Assembly (NCBI GenBank): GCA_012656075.1
Contig: JAAKBF010000013.1
Location: 1 to 64,000, forward strand
Reading direction: 5' to 3'
Length of the DNA: 64,000 nt
Source: Phytophthora hibernalis
Taxonomy: Eukaryota; Oomycota; Peronosporomycetes; Peronosporales; Peronosporaceae
Shown here: piece after piece, positions 46,893 to 57,328 of the stretch
Numbering within the stretch: the stretch's first letter is position 1
Layout of the letters: each line of letters opens with the position of its first letter
The notes under the pieces: model-generated
Database searches by the model: none
Told to the model about the DNA's origin: nothing
The model's input: only the letters and a program-made list of their open reading frames with translations
Translations under genes and position numbers: made by a program

Positions 46893-49016
46893 TTGGACGA
46901 AGTGGCTGGTCCTGAACCAGCTCACGAAGACAACGAAGATGGACTCGGCGATCTCCGATCGCTGACGATGACCGAGGACGCGAGTTCTCGGTCGACCGGC
47001 AGTCGGCCTCCAGTTAATGGGGACACTCCGACTGCCAACAAGGTTTTGGGAAGATGCATGGAGGTGATGATGACGAAGAGCAAGTGGATGCGGGCCTTTG
47101 CGCCAAAGTCAATTCGACAAGCCGTGTGGATGGAACTCGGGGTGGAATTAGTTGTCCCAGTGGAATCGTGGAGCATCCAACAGGTGGCCGAGGACACGGT
47201 ACAACTGTTCCGCGCTATGGGATGTGAACCTCAAGCACTCCCCACCGAGGCCGACCTTCAAGGTTGGTCGATCGAAGATGCCGCGCTCTCGTTGCGCAAG
47301 TGGAAACAGAAGCTTCGGACGGTTTTCGGTGTGCCTGAGCCGGGCTCCAACCGTCGGTCGAGCCTCTCACGCACGACCGAGGGGGTGGATCCATCGAGGG
47401 TCCCGCTACCGACAACTCCTGGGCGTCAGCCAGAGAAGTTGATCGGGACGGGTGTGTTCTCGGCGAAGGGAACCGCTTTGGCGTACTTTCAAGATTCACA
47501 CATGGTAACGCCTAGGTCAGCGGACCGTACCGAGCGATTGGCAAAGGGCTCCGAGGGTACGCGGACCTCTCCGACGGCGGGTCGAAGTACAAGTCGGACG
47601 ATGGAACGACGCTTCGATACGCCCGACGACTCCTTGGACGATGATTCGTTCGACGTTGAAGACCAAGGGGTGATGTGACTGGAGAATGGGTACGCCAAAT
47701 CCGTGAGCTCAGCTCGATAGAGAACGAGAGTTCCACACCAAGGCTTGAAATCGCCACGCACCTCCCGTTGGGCAATATCAAACCCTATCTAGGCCTCCGA
47801 GGCAAGAGCGAGAAGTCAATGCAATGGCTCCGAGCCTTCATCTACGAGATGAAGGGAACACACGCCATCGAATGAATTGTGTATGGCGTTCGAGCTGAGC
47901 CTCCAAGATGGCGCCCTGCATTGGTACCGACAACTCCCGCGGAAGACGAGACGAAAGTGGAAATTGTTGAGTGATGCGTTCATCAAGTACTACTGTTCCC
48001 GATTTAATCAATCGGCGAAAGCACGGTACTACTCGGCGAGGCGTGAAGAGAGGAGCATGTTTGCGACTATCTGAACCGGCTAAATGGCTACGCCAGGAAT
48101 GCTGGGGTACAATTCGAACACGGTGGTCGCGAGGCCAAGGATCATGTTGAACACTTTCTCGATACGTGCGAAGACCGAGTCTTGGAAGAGCGTCCGTGTC
48201 ACGTGCGAGTCAAGAATATTCACGACCTGGAAGACATGATAAACGATATCCTCCGACGCCGCGAGCGGAAAAAGGGACGCGAGTCCTCGGTGCGACGCCC
48301 CAAGGGCCAGGATGATAGTCGCCGCCGTGACGATGGCCGCTCCGAGGATTCGCGGAACCCCTACCGGCGTGACCGAGATGATGGTCGTCGTCGGGAAGAT
48401 CGGTACCGGATGACAACCGACGTCGCGATGATCGTCCATACCGACCGAGGGTTACTCTAGCTGAAGCACTGACAGACATGGTCGCTGCATTGAAGGTGGA
48501 CAGCTCGGTCGACCGGCGAGGAGAACCTGCAGAGGCATCGAGTGGGGGTTATGACGATACCGAGGGTTACGACCCGGAGTACTACCCTAGCAATGGCGAC
48601 CGAGGCTCGGATAGGTAATCGGACGACGAATATGCGTCGGATGAAGACCACGGTCATGTGGCTGCCGCGAATGATTCGGAGCGTCGTCACGCCGCCGAGG
48701 AACGTTCGCTCGAGCTTCAACCGCCGGCCGAGGGTTGGGAATAACCAATACCCGCACGACCGAGACAACCGAAGCCTCGGCGGACGTGATGGTCGCCGAC
48801 AATATGGCCCGTGTGCCGCCTGTGGTGGACTCACACACTCTGCACACTTTTGGTTCAAGAGGTGCAAGATGTGCAAGCAAGTCCACGATGCGGGAAGATG
48901 CGAAGCATTCAACGAGCTGGCGTCTCTTCTGAAGGCGAAGGTGGAGAAGAAAGGCCTCTCGCCAGAACTTCAAGAATTGGTCTATGGGAGTCATTTAAAC
49001 TAGGCAGCCCTCCAAC
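46893..49016 (+). pseudogene. Gypsy gag (capsid-type domain and CCHC-like knuckle), frame broken
   Basis: The N-terminal part (46893-47678; first in-frame ATG 46968) has KWMRAFAPKSIRQAVWMELG and is followed after a shift by LRGKSEKSMQWLRAFIYEMK. The retrotransposon gag core comes next: FELSLQDGALHWYRQLPRKT and FIKYYCSRFNQSAKARYYSA (47890-48045). An Arg/Asp-rich linker follows (RRPKGQDDSRRRDDGRSEDS). A knuckle-like segment, CAACGGLTHSAHFWFKRCKM then CKQVHDAGRC (48815-48900), precedes SPELQELVYGSHLN, ending at 49003. Stops and shifts occur at 47678, 47873, 48072, 48458, 48616 and 48740. The element's protease and RT follow in the same direction. Capsid and nucleic-acid-binding roles are known for the family. 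Confidence 0.83.
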
Positions 49017-49187
49017 TGAAACTGGGTTGGTCCCAATCGGGCTGACACAGTTAGCCGAACCTGCGCTGGACCCCGACTATTTGTTTGCGTTCACGGGTTC
49101 GTGCAAACGGCCTGATGACTTCAATATGGATTATGTGAAATCGACGGAAAATGGAAAGAGAGAGGCGGAAGCCTCGGTGAGAGTGAA

Positions 49188-52100
49188 GTGAATGTGGAAT
49201 GTGTGGAGAAAGCTGCTGATACGGTTACCGAGGCTTCAATCGCAAGTATGGCGGTGACCGAGCGTGAGCCCCGAAGTCTCGGCCAGGCAATCACGTTGTT
49301 GTCTGGTGAGAGGATGGGGTGGTGGTCGTCCCAACGCTACAACAAGAGGAAGCGATTGCGCGCCATGGTAAACGGGGAAGTCGATGACGCACGAACGAGG
49401 ATTCTGCTCGACACTGGAGCGAATGTGAGCGTGATCGCAGCTTCCTATGCGAAGAGACTACTCGTGCGGGAGGTATCAGACCACGGTCGCAGTCTGGAGG
49501 TTAGAGGAATCAATCCAGGGGTGATGGAAACGCGCCGCCGATCACTCGTTAAGATCACCCTCGGGTGGGAGCGAGTGTATAATTCGAGTTGTGGATTATG
49601 GGTCATAGCGCCGGAGTCGATGCAGTCCTCGGAACGGACTTCATGATACCAGGTTAGACTTGTTCCATGGTACGGCCCGGTTACCGGATGAAGTTATGGT
49701 TCCCCTGGTGAAATCCCAGAACGCGGATGACGCTCCAGTATACGGCCTACAAGTGGCCGGTGGCCCGACAGAGGATTTGTCAGTCGCCGGACGAGAGTGG
49801 CACGAGTTCAAGTTACCTCGACGACGTCCACCTCTGAACACCCACGAGGTGTGGATTCGCCGGATTGGGAAGCTCGTGCCGACAGTGACGAGGTTTCAGC
49901 GAGGACAACCAGCGATTATCCGGCTGACTAATGTGTCACCGAGGGTTGCTCACTGTTTCAACCACGAATCGGTGGTGTTATGGGTACCACGTGGCGATCT
50001 CCCGCGAGGGCGTGGCTATACCCGGCTACGATCGGCGAAGTACGACGAATGGCAAGTGCTGGCGTACGCTGAATGCCGGGATGACACGTTGCTGAAGCGT
50101 GAAAGCAAGCTGTACGAGCGGTGGTTAGCCAGTCAACCACCGGCAGTCGAGCGGCGAGAATATCCGACACCTCGGAAGATTCTTTCCCGACCGGCGACAC
50201 ACCAAGATGGGCGTCGGGTGGCCCGTCCACCGAGTGTTGATGAACGCCACGGTCAACTGAACGAGTACGACCAACCGACAGTAACCGTTACTTTGGCAAC
50301 CGTGGCTATGGACATGGAAGCCGAGAAATGCGGGGATTCGGACATGGTTGACGGCGATGTAATTGCCGGCGAGGCACCGGAAACCGAGGTCACCGAAGAC
50401 TCAGAGGCACGTCTGGAGTCGGTGTTCGTAGCGCCTATGGCGGGTGTTTCCGCTGACACCGCTGTCGACATTGATGAGTCCCCAGGTGGTGTGGCCGAGC
50501 ATGTGGCAAATGAGATGGGGTTGACCGACTACGCTCATGAGTTGGTATTCCTGCCTGACCTGACCGAAGTTTCGGAGAAGGTTTTGGATCATACAGGACC
50601 CAACGTGGTGCACCCGAAGGCCACGTCCGAGCAACAACGAGCATTGGTCAGCGTGTTAAAGCAGCAAGAACAGATCATGATTTCGAGCGGGAATGCTCTG
50701 CCACCGCCAGCCTACGGTGTAGTATGCGACATCGACGTACAGTGGCACCTTCCAATTAAACAGAGGCTCGGCGTACTCCGCTGAAGCACCTGAAGAAGCT
50801 ATACGAGTTACTGAAAGGCTTGCTGAAAGCTCGGTTGGTAGCGTTTTCGGACAGCCCATGGGCATCTCCGATTGTGATCGTGTTGAAGAAGAACGGCGTG
50901 GATATTCGCTTGTGCATCGATTACAAGATGGTGAACGCAATCACCGCGATTATGGAGTATGCCATGCCACTGGTCGATGATTTGTTGACTGACCTGGAAG
51001 CCTACCTGTGGTTCTGCTCGTTAGATGCAGCTAGCGGATTTTGGGCAATAATGATGACGATGAGAGCTCGGAAAATCTCGGCCTTCGTTTGTGCACTCGG
51101 CCACTTCGAGTGGCTGCGTATGCCGTTTGGCCTGAAGAACGCACTGATGATATACCAACGAATGATCGACAATGCTCTATGGGGGTTCGTTCAGCCCAAG
51201 GGTGGTTGGAACCAGTTCTCTGAGTTGATGCGGTCCGCTGAGGCAGCCGCTGAAGCTGCGAGAGCAGGGTGACCGACGGTTCTGCACAACTGTCCGAGAT
51301 TTCGACAGCTTTTGCGACCAAGTTTGAGGCTGACCGCGAATCCTCGGTGACGCTCGACGCGGTGACCCAACTGGTGAACAGCCCTGTAGCGGATATGTTC
51401 TCCACAGGGAAGTAGAGGAATCCTCGTTGGTGCCAGTGTTCGATCGGCGGTCGTTCGTGGACGATATTTGTTTCGGCTCCGAGACGTTTGACTCTTGCCT
51501 CTCCTCCCTAGACCGCCTGCTTCAACGGTTTGGTTAGTGTCGAATAAGTGTGAGTTTCACGAAGAGCATTTTTGTACAAGGCCGAGTGGATTTTCTGTCG
51601 CATGAAGTGTCGGTCGACGGGATTCGGGCCGATCCGAAGATGTTGAAGATAGTGACGGAGCTACCATTCTCGTCATCGAAGAAAGGAATGCAGTCATTCC
51701 TCGGTGTGCTGAACTATTACAGCAGATGCATCCAAGATTTTGCAGTCTACGGGGCTGCTCTGTACCAACTCAAGGATGAGGACCTTACACCCGCAGGAGC
51801 CCATCCGCGGCCCACCGAAGTTTCGCGGTACTACAATAGAAGGTCGCAGACGCGCCGATACTACGGCACTTCGACCAAGCCAAAGAGGTGCACGTGACGT
51901 TATTCGCTAACGAGTGGGCTCTGAGTTCCACGCTGATGCAGTATCATGACGACAAGTTACACCCTGTGCGGTTCTGCGGCCGTGTACTGAAGGACGCAGA
52001 GATGAATTACCACCCGGCCGAGAAGGAGGTGTTGGCCTTGTTGTTACTGTTAAAAGTGTGTTACACCCAGCTGGTCGGACGGACTATCCATGTCTACACT

Positions 52101-52540
52101 CGGTTCTCGACACTGGAGTGGGTGCATAAGTCGAAGACATTGTTCGGTCGTACGACCAACTTCGCGGTCATGCTGTCCCCGTGGCACCTGAAGGTCAACC
52201 GAGTCAAGGAACGCGGTTGTGTTTTTGCTCAGTTACTACAATCTGGGCTTACCAGCTTTGTCGAACTGGAAGACTCGTTAGCCCCGGTGACACCACCGTC
52301 ACGAGGTTCGCCGACTGCTCGAATGGACCCACATTTGCTTTACGCAAGCCTACCGAGGACTTACAATGGCGTGGTGATGTCTTTTGATGGCTCAGCCAAG
52401 ACGGAGAAGAATGGCGGGTATGGTAGTTGCTCATGGATATTATGGAAATTACCAGAATGGACGGTAGTGACGGCTGCGAGTGCTTATCTCGAGACCACCA
52501 CAGTAAACCTCGCTGAGTACGCCGGCATGAACAATGGTGT
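49188..52540 (+). pseudogene. Gypsy pol: protease, reverse transcriptase, RNase H (integrase missing)
   Basis: Aspartic protease motif ILLDTGANVSVIAASYAKRL is at 49401-49460. A 374-codon open linker (49660-50784) leads to the RT. RT shows SPWASPIVIVLKKNGVDIRL, LWFCSLDAASGFWAI (motif A Asp), LRMPFGLKNALMIYQRMID, and after stops FVDDICFGSETFDSC (51453-51497; catalytic DD). Thumb/connection is FLGVLNYYSRCIQDFAVYGA. RNase H includes VTLFANEWALSSTLMQYHDD and EMNYHPAEKEVLALLLLLKV. A second RNase H-like start is SFDGSAKTEKNGGYGSCSWI ... TTVNLAEYAGMNNG, after which homology ends at 52540. Shifts or stops occur at 49646, 50784, 51272, 51415, 51540 and 51800. Integrase and chromodomain are absent because a breakpoint at 52540 joins pol to an inverted MULE fragment. 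Confidence 0.85.
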
Positions 52541-52776
52541 CTAGACCGCGCTGGAGCACGGCACCGAGGATTTAATTGTGCTGTATCCGTCCCGCTGTAG
52601 CCATCCAGGAAATGTCCAAATTCGCATCTTTTGCTGAGGGTCAAAGATCTTCATGTAGACGCTAGTGATAATCACCTCCACTTCATCTAAAAACGATTTT
52701 CTGTGAAACGGATCGTACTTCCAGACAATGTTCCGCTCCATGTCAAAAATTATGCCGCATCAGTGAGGAAGTTGGA
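52541..52776 (-). pseudogene. Inverted 3' fragment of the MULE-linked Ulp1-like (C48) protease
   Basis: The minus strand reads LPH*CGIIFDMERNIVWKYD and PFHRKSFLDEVEVIITSVYM, then IWTFPGWLQRDGYS. This has the layout of the Ulp1 catalytic half: HWCG with the catalytic His, an aromatic-Asp-P segment (KYDPF) with the Asp, and a Gln-x-DGYS segment ahead of the Cys. TGG of HWCG is TGA here. The N-terminal half of the same domain (QWLNDSCV) lies 6.8 kb away at 45753 in the opposite orientation. Both halves abut an LTR, which ties them to one original gene. The assignment to C48 is by motif only. Confidence 0.62.
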
Positions 52777-53517
52777 TGTGAATCCTCTGTACACCTAGGT
52801 TGTATTAGGCCAAACCAATAACCTGCACCACTAGCCACGAGCGAGGGCTAGTATGCAATATTGCGCTTTCGCGCGAACCCCGCAGTCCCTCAGAAGGAAG
52901 GGTACCGGCTGTCAAGCCTAATATGGGTTTGCCGAGGTAAAACCTCGGCGGGTAGTAAAATATGTATGGAACACTCGGTTCCACTATAATATAGGGTGAA
53001 CGGCGCTTCTCGTCGCTCCCAACACTCGGCCATTCTAATCTCTTGACTGACCAGCAACAAACCCTCGGTTCAATGTACCTTAGGCTCGCTGACCAGCATC
53101 CCACAAGCCGAGCGTATCCGGACCCTAAGATAAGCTAGCTAGACTTACCGAAGACGGACTAGACCCTTGGGGAAGACTGCTGATTTATTTGTGTTGATTT
53201 ATGGCTCTGAGAGCCTCTGTTGTCAATCCTATAGCTAGTCCTATATCTAAATACAAATATCCAATGTAAACCGATCCCCGTATGTGATCCTGTACCCGGC
53301 TCTATAAGACCGAGGGTACGAAACTGAAATGGGTACAAACGAGTGTTCGTACCCTCGGTCGGAATTTTTATACCCGACCGAGGCCTCGGTCACTAAACTA
53401 TCGGAGTCACTGTGGCGCGGGGAATATAATCCGTCAATCAGGGCACGCCGGTCACTTTCCTTCAGCAAGGGCAACCTTGCCGACTGGCGACCGAGCGCCC
53501 CAAAACTCAACACCACA
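52777..53517 (-). mobile_element. Gypsy LTR, right copy in inverted (-) orientation (~741 bp)
   Basis: Reverse complement of 45934-46675. Differences noticed are single bases or short indels (for example ATGCAACC/ATACAACC, and CAGAGGGTT/CAGAGGATT). Immediately outside its U3 side, 53518-53532 reads on the minus strand as a purine-rich GGCGGGGGCAG. That could be the polypurine tract expected before a 3' LTR; the left LTR has no such tract. The TATA box is at 53365-53372. Confidence 0.85.
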
Positions 53518-53575
53518 ACTGCCCCCGCCTCGACGCAAGCTTCCAACAGTAGTGCGTGCTTCTCATCTTTGCATC

Positions 53576-54081
53576 ATGGCTCATCCGTCACGTCTTCTCG
53601 ACGACGCCACCGCTGCCGCTCTTCGTGCCATCACTCCAGGCGACGAGGTAGGTTCATCACCTCAACATCCTTCTCTCCTTCTAACTCTTCATTCCATCTT
53701 CCTTCAATACCACAGGCACAATCGCCGGAGCCTGCTGATGCTCCTGCCGACGTTCCCGGCCCTGCCGCGTCTTCGGTACCGACTCCACAACGTCCCAATG
53801 GTCCTCCGCCAGCTGATGGTGGTGCAGCCGAAGGTTCACCGCTTCGCACGCCTCCGTCATCCCCAGAAGCTTCGCCTGTCCTGGCATACCTGCTTCGCGG
53901 TACTCCCGCGGCGGTCTCCGGGCCCTTGGACGCCCGAGACACTCGTCTAGTCTCGGTAGGGTGTCAGACCGACACCTCCGGCGTCACTCTTACTCCCGTT
54001 GCTTCGACCGAGCCTTCGGTCTCTGCTCTTTATCTACTCACAGGACTCGTGCTTCCGCTGGCACTTAGTGTATTTTCATAG
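53576..54081 (+). CDS. Small spliced ORF, 145 aa, Pro/Ala/Ser-rich, unknown function
   Basis: Exon 1 is 53576-53647 (MAHPSRLLDDATAAALRAIT-PGDE). The intron is 53648-53715 (68 bp, GTAGGT donor, pyrimidine-rich tract, CACAG acceptor). Exon 2 is 53716-54081, starting AQSPEPADAPADVPGPAASS and ending in a hydrophobic stretch, LYLLTGLVLPLALSVFS. The start codon is preceded by CTCATCTTTGCATC, loosely like an oomycete initiator element. The gene begins 58 bp from the U3 end of the inverted LTR and points away from it. I do not recognise a family. It may be a host gene, or an antisense ORF of the retroelement's 3' internal region, since the probable polypurine tract lies between it and the LTR. A single C-terminal membrane anchor is possible. 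Confidence 0.5.
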
Positions 54082-54147
54082 TGTTCTGCTTGCTGAATTA
54101 TTGGTGTGTGCAACTCAAAAATAGACAACCCTGTCTAAATACCGGTA

Positions 54148-54172
54148 CAGATTTGGACGGAAAGATGTGACG
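54148..54172 (+). repeat. Left TIR of pogo-like element 2
   Basis: 25 bp beginning CAGATTTGGACGGAAAGATG with TA before it; pairs with 55905-55929. Confidence 0.9.
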
Positions 54173-54319
54173 CGCTAGGTTTTCTATTGTATTAAGACCG
54201 AAGCGGACTCAAAAGAACGACACTTGGAGCCAAAACTGATATTTAACCAATCGGAACCTGAGGACTAAATTATATCCAAGCATAACAAAATTGACTTTGG
54301 CGCCAATAAAACGTCGCTC

Positions 54320-54390
54320 TGGGGCTCAACCGGCTCGACACCACCTTTTAATAAGGTGACGAGGGTTCAATTCCCACGACTGCCGCAAAG
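54320..54390 (+). other. tRNA-like A box/B box pair (possible tRNA-derived SINE head)
   Basis: GGGCTCAACCGG (54322-54333) resembles an RNA polymerase III A box and GGTTCAATTCC (54364-54374) a B box. CACCT-TTTAATA-AGGTG between them could form an anticodon-like arm. The T arm can be drawn (GAGGG-TTCAATT-CCCAC, one mismatch), but there is no matching 5' acceptor strand and the variable region is too short. It is not a functional tRNA gene as read. A SINE head or a relic inside the transposon is the better guess. Confidence 0.4.
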
Positions 54391-54476
54391 TTAAACACCC
54401 GAGTGGTGACCTTGGTGCCGGGGTTCCAAGGCAGTAGGTGCACCTACTGACGTCCCCGCCCTATCTGGTCAGTCTA

Positions 54477-55848
54477 TTAGAGTCCAGCCTTACTCCATGC
54501 CTTCTTTATGCTACTCTCACTAACCGCATCCCACGCAGCAACGACGCGTTCCACCAAGCGCTTCCGCTTCTCGGGTGCTGGTAGGCGCTGTAGCTTCAGC
54601 AGACGTTCGCGAAGGGGCACCCGGTTGCTCTCTTTAACCGCTGAGAGCTCATAGGACAGCGTGATGGCGCGCAACTTCTGCTTAAACGGACCCATGACCC
54701 CCACGTCTAGAGGTTGGAGCACCGAGGTGGTAGGGGCACCACCTCCGTTCCCCAGGTAGCAAATGCGTCCTGCGCCTCGGTCGAGACGTGGCACTTCAAG
54801 TTGTCCACGTAGATCGCAAGCGGCCCAGGCTGGGCATCACACACAAAGCCACCCCAGACATTTTCAATGAATATGTCCCGCCACACCCGCGAATCCATCC
54901 AAGCATTCGTCTGCACAGTCGCCATAACTCGGTTGGAATGGCCCTGGACTTCCTCCTCCACCCGTCCTCCTGGCTGCCCTTTAAAGATGATGAGCGGGCG
55001 AAGCTTTTGTCCTGTAGCCGATACGATCAGCAGCACACTTGCCCTCTCCGATCGCACCCGTCCTTTGATCTTGACTCCTTTCTTGGCGCCACGCTCGCTA
55101 ATAATACGAGTGGGGTACACTGCGGTCTCGTCGGCGTTGAAAATGCACGATCGTGCGTACGTAGCGCTGACCTTGCTTCCTACCTCGCTGGCGAATTTGC
55201 GCTGCTCTGCTTCAAGGTCTAGCGTTGAGAGCACAGACTTCGTAGGGCGCCGAAACGAGAACCCACGCTGGTAGACAATCCGCCGCATCATGCGGCCTAA
55301 GCTCTCCTCCTTGTTCTTCGCCAAGTACACAGATGTGAACTCGCTGTACTCCTCCTTTACGAACACCAGAACATGGGATGTCTTCAGCGGAAAGTCGTCG
55401 CGTCTCATTTCCTTAATCCACTGTATGAGCTCGTCGCAGTGCGGGTATAGACTTTTCCTGCCTTGCCCGCCGACGCTGCACTTAGATCGCTTCTTGTTAT
55501 TGCATGCCTCTCTGATGATAGCTTCCCGACCCTTCCACGCGTGCACAGCAGTCCGTGACTTGATACCGTGAAGCCTCGCAGCTTCGGTGACGCTGACGCC
55601 AGTATTGATATCTTCTAGCACCTGGAGTTTCAGAGCGTTGGAATAGGCATTTCTTCGGTCCCTAACTACCACTTCAACAGCAGTGCTTGCTGTTTCACCT
55701 TCATCATCCTCCAAGTTGCTGCACAGGTTGTCATCGTCGGCCACCCCCAAGCTCCCAAGCGAGCAGTTGCTGCGTCCTCCGGACACTGCATTTCCAACAC
55801 TAATTTTGAGTGGCGAAGGTGCGTTCACATAGCGATGATCTTATTGGT
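54477..55848 (-). CDS. pogo-like DDE transposase of element 2 (one frameshift)
   Basis: The long minus-strand frame (to about residue 373) has a helix-turn-helix: YSNALKLQVLEDINTGVSVT then EAARLHGIKSRTAVHAWKGR. A CENP-B-like region (YPHCDELIQWIKEMRRDDFP) follows. The catalytic domain shows IFNADETAVYPTR (first Asp), LAIYVDNLKCHVSTEAQDAF (second Asp) and, after a one-base deletion near 54735, TTSVLQPLDVGVMGPFKQKL (third Asp). It ends KKAWSKAGL at 54477. Total length would be about 450 residues, normal for Tigger/pogo proteins. No in-frame ATG lies at the 5' end (the open frame starts after a TAA near 55849 and the first plausible initiator is GTG), so an upstream exon or a lost start is likely. 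Otherwise it is almost intact, which suggests recent activity. Confidence 0.85.
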
Positions 55849-55904
55849 GGAAATGATTGTATGGTGCGGTGGATGTAAAACCTCATCTGTCATTGTTTTG
55901 TGTC

Positions 55905-55929
55905 CGTCACATCTTCCCGTCCAAATATG
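55905..55929 (-). repeat. Right TIR of pogo-like element 2
   Basis: Inverted complement of the left TIR with two mismatches, followed by TA at 55930-55931. Confidence 0.9.
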
Positions 55930-55931
55930 TA

Positions 55932-56581
55932 CTGTGTTCACCGATACCGAGCCCATGCGCCCATTTTTTGTGGCGAATATTGGTGAACGTAGGGAGAGCC
56001 TTTTGTATTAACCACGTATTTTACAACTCTACACTCCCTGTTTCAGTTTCCGATCGTGGTCCTGGAGATGTCACATTTGATGTGTGTTGCAGTACAACGG
56101 TTGCTACGGGCCAGGCTGGCCACCAGCACCGCACGAGATTCGCTGCGCCGACACCAAATAAATAGCTCCGGTGCCGATATCCACCCGGCCACCGGCATCC
56201 GGAGAGCACCATCGCAGCGCCAAATCATGGCTATCGGTCACCGATTCGGTGGTAGTACCACCACTGGTACGTACGGCGCAGCGTCCACAGTCTGGTCTTC
56301 GGAGCCTGCAACACCGGCACCGACGCCGCAGCCAATCGTGTGACGGCGGGTTACTCAAAATGTGCACATAAGGAGGCGAATATACACAAGGACCGAGCGC
56401 GCCTGGCAAAGTCGCCCCGAGCGGATGAGTGTGTCTCGGCGACGGCGCTTTGCCGCCATTGGGGTCCTCCACTTGTCTGTGTCTCGGGGCTGCACTTGCA
56501 GCACGCAGCCACAGCAACCTCATTCCAGAATTCGCAAGCAAGCGCAACAAGCAACGCCCAACATCCAGTCCACCCACAGCC
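55932..56581. other. Intergenic region upstream of the small Cys-rich gene
   Basis: No convincing ORF. The long frames on either strand here (for example minus 56104-56967) overlap the neighbouring gene antisense and have no family resemblance. The sequence just before the next start (CAGTCCACCCACAGCC) is pyrimidine-rich leader-like DNA. Confidence 0.45.
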
Positions 56582-56983
56582 ATGCTCCCGCCTCCATCGC
56601 TCACGGTCGTGCAGATGCTGTCTGCACAGGAAGTCGTAGCCGAGGTGGTCCCGTGCACATGCGGCGCCAAGGACTTCATACTCAAGCGCAAACAGATGAA
56701 GACTCTCGCCAAGGATGCCACGCTCGAGGCCAAGCACGCTGCCAATGACGTCGACACACCCAAGCTGCGCCGCAGTCTGTGGCGTAAGCTACTGGGCAAA
56801 GGACCCAAGTGCATCTGCCAGAAGCGATGCAGCTCCAAGTCCGTGCTCATTGAGATCCCAGCCGAGTACGTTGGCTGCAGCGTCGTGACTGTGGCCGGCA
56901 AGCGTGTCCTGTTCTCTCGGGACATGCAGCAGCAGTGCCGCAAGTCCTGGGCGCCGCTCGACGTCATAGAGGAAGACGAGTAG
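56582..56983 (+). CDS. Small conserved-looking protein of unknown function (133 aa)
   Basis: The single open exon encodes MLPPPSLTVVQMLSAQEVVA, EVVPCTCGAKDFILKRKQMK, a basic helical middle, GKGPKCICQKRCSSKSVLIE, and an acidic end DVIEEDE. Cys residues in CTC and CICQKRC could bind metal or lipid, but no known finger spacing is met. No signal peptide or membrane segment is visible. The frame stays open upstream to 56429, but the ATG at 56582 is preferred because the upstream residues are low in structure and the leader there is pyrimidine-rich. Unlike neighbours, no frame break is seen. I do not recognise the family. Confidence 0.6.
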   Translation: MLPPPSLTVVQMLSAQEVVAEVVPCTCGAKDFILKRKQMKTLAKDATLEAKHAANDVDTPKLRRSLWRKLLGKGPKCICQKRCSSKSVLIEIPAEYVGCSVVTVAGKRVLFSRDMQQQCRKSWAPLDVIEEDE

Positions 56984-57328
56984 CGACTGTAGCGACTGCC
57001 TCAACTTAATATTATTCGTGCATTGTATCCAACTCGTGTATATACTGTACCGTTCGACACCATGGACTACAATTTTTTCCTAAACAGCTCAAGAGCACGG
57101 TTTTAGACTGATCTCGCCGAGCTGAAGCCAATCATGATCTTACTTTCAATCAAATTTAAATACATGTACATGTACTGTTATCACAAGATCAAATCAAAAG
57201 TTTGGATTTCTACAACAAAAATCGTAAGCTTACACCGATTATTAGTCAGGGTCAGACTAAGTGAAATTGCCCTGTCACACGAAACAAGACCAAATTATTG
57301 AGGGTCCATATCAAAAGCGATTGGGAGC
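56984..57328. other. Intergenic, AT-rich; no gene
   Basis: Separates the 3' end of the small gene from the AcpS start. It contains a perfect inverted pair TTAGTC/GACTAA at 57242-57260 around AGGGTCA. The same AGGGTCAGACTAA word occurs in the hAT 3' end at about 10543 and, inverted, near 12367. Confidence 0.5.

Larger units (their letters stand above)
54148..55929 (-). mobile_element. Complete pogo-like DNA transposon 2 (1782 bp) with 25-bp TIRs and TA duplications
   Basis: Left end 54148-54172 begins CAGATTTGGACGGAAAGATG. Right end 55905-55929 is its inverted complement at 23 of 25 positions. TA flanks both ends (54146-54147, 55930-55931). The transposase inside is on the minus strand. A tRNA-like A box/B box pair lies between the left TIR and the transposase stop. 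The element's TIRs and transposase differ from those of the element at 36658, so these are two pogo families. Confidence 0.9.

Noticed and set aside
54300..54390. Functional tRNA gene
   Set aside because: T arm and an anticodon-like arm can be drawn, but the 5' acceptor strand does not pair and the variable region is too short; kept only as tRNA-like.
56104..56967. 287-codon minus ORF
   Set aside because: Overlaps the 133-aa + gene antisense; composition is low-complexity Ser/Arg/Cys and no motif is seen.
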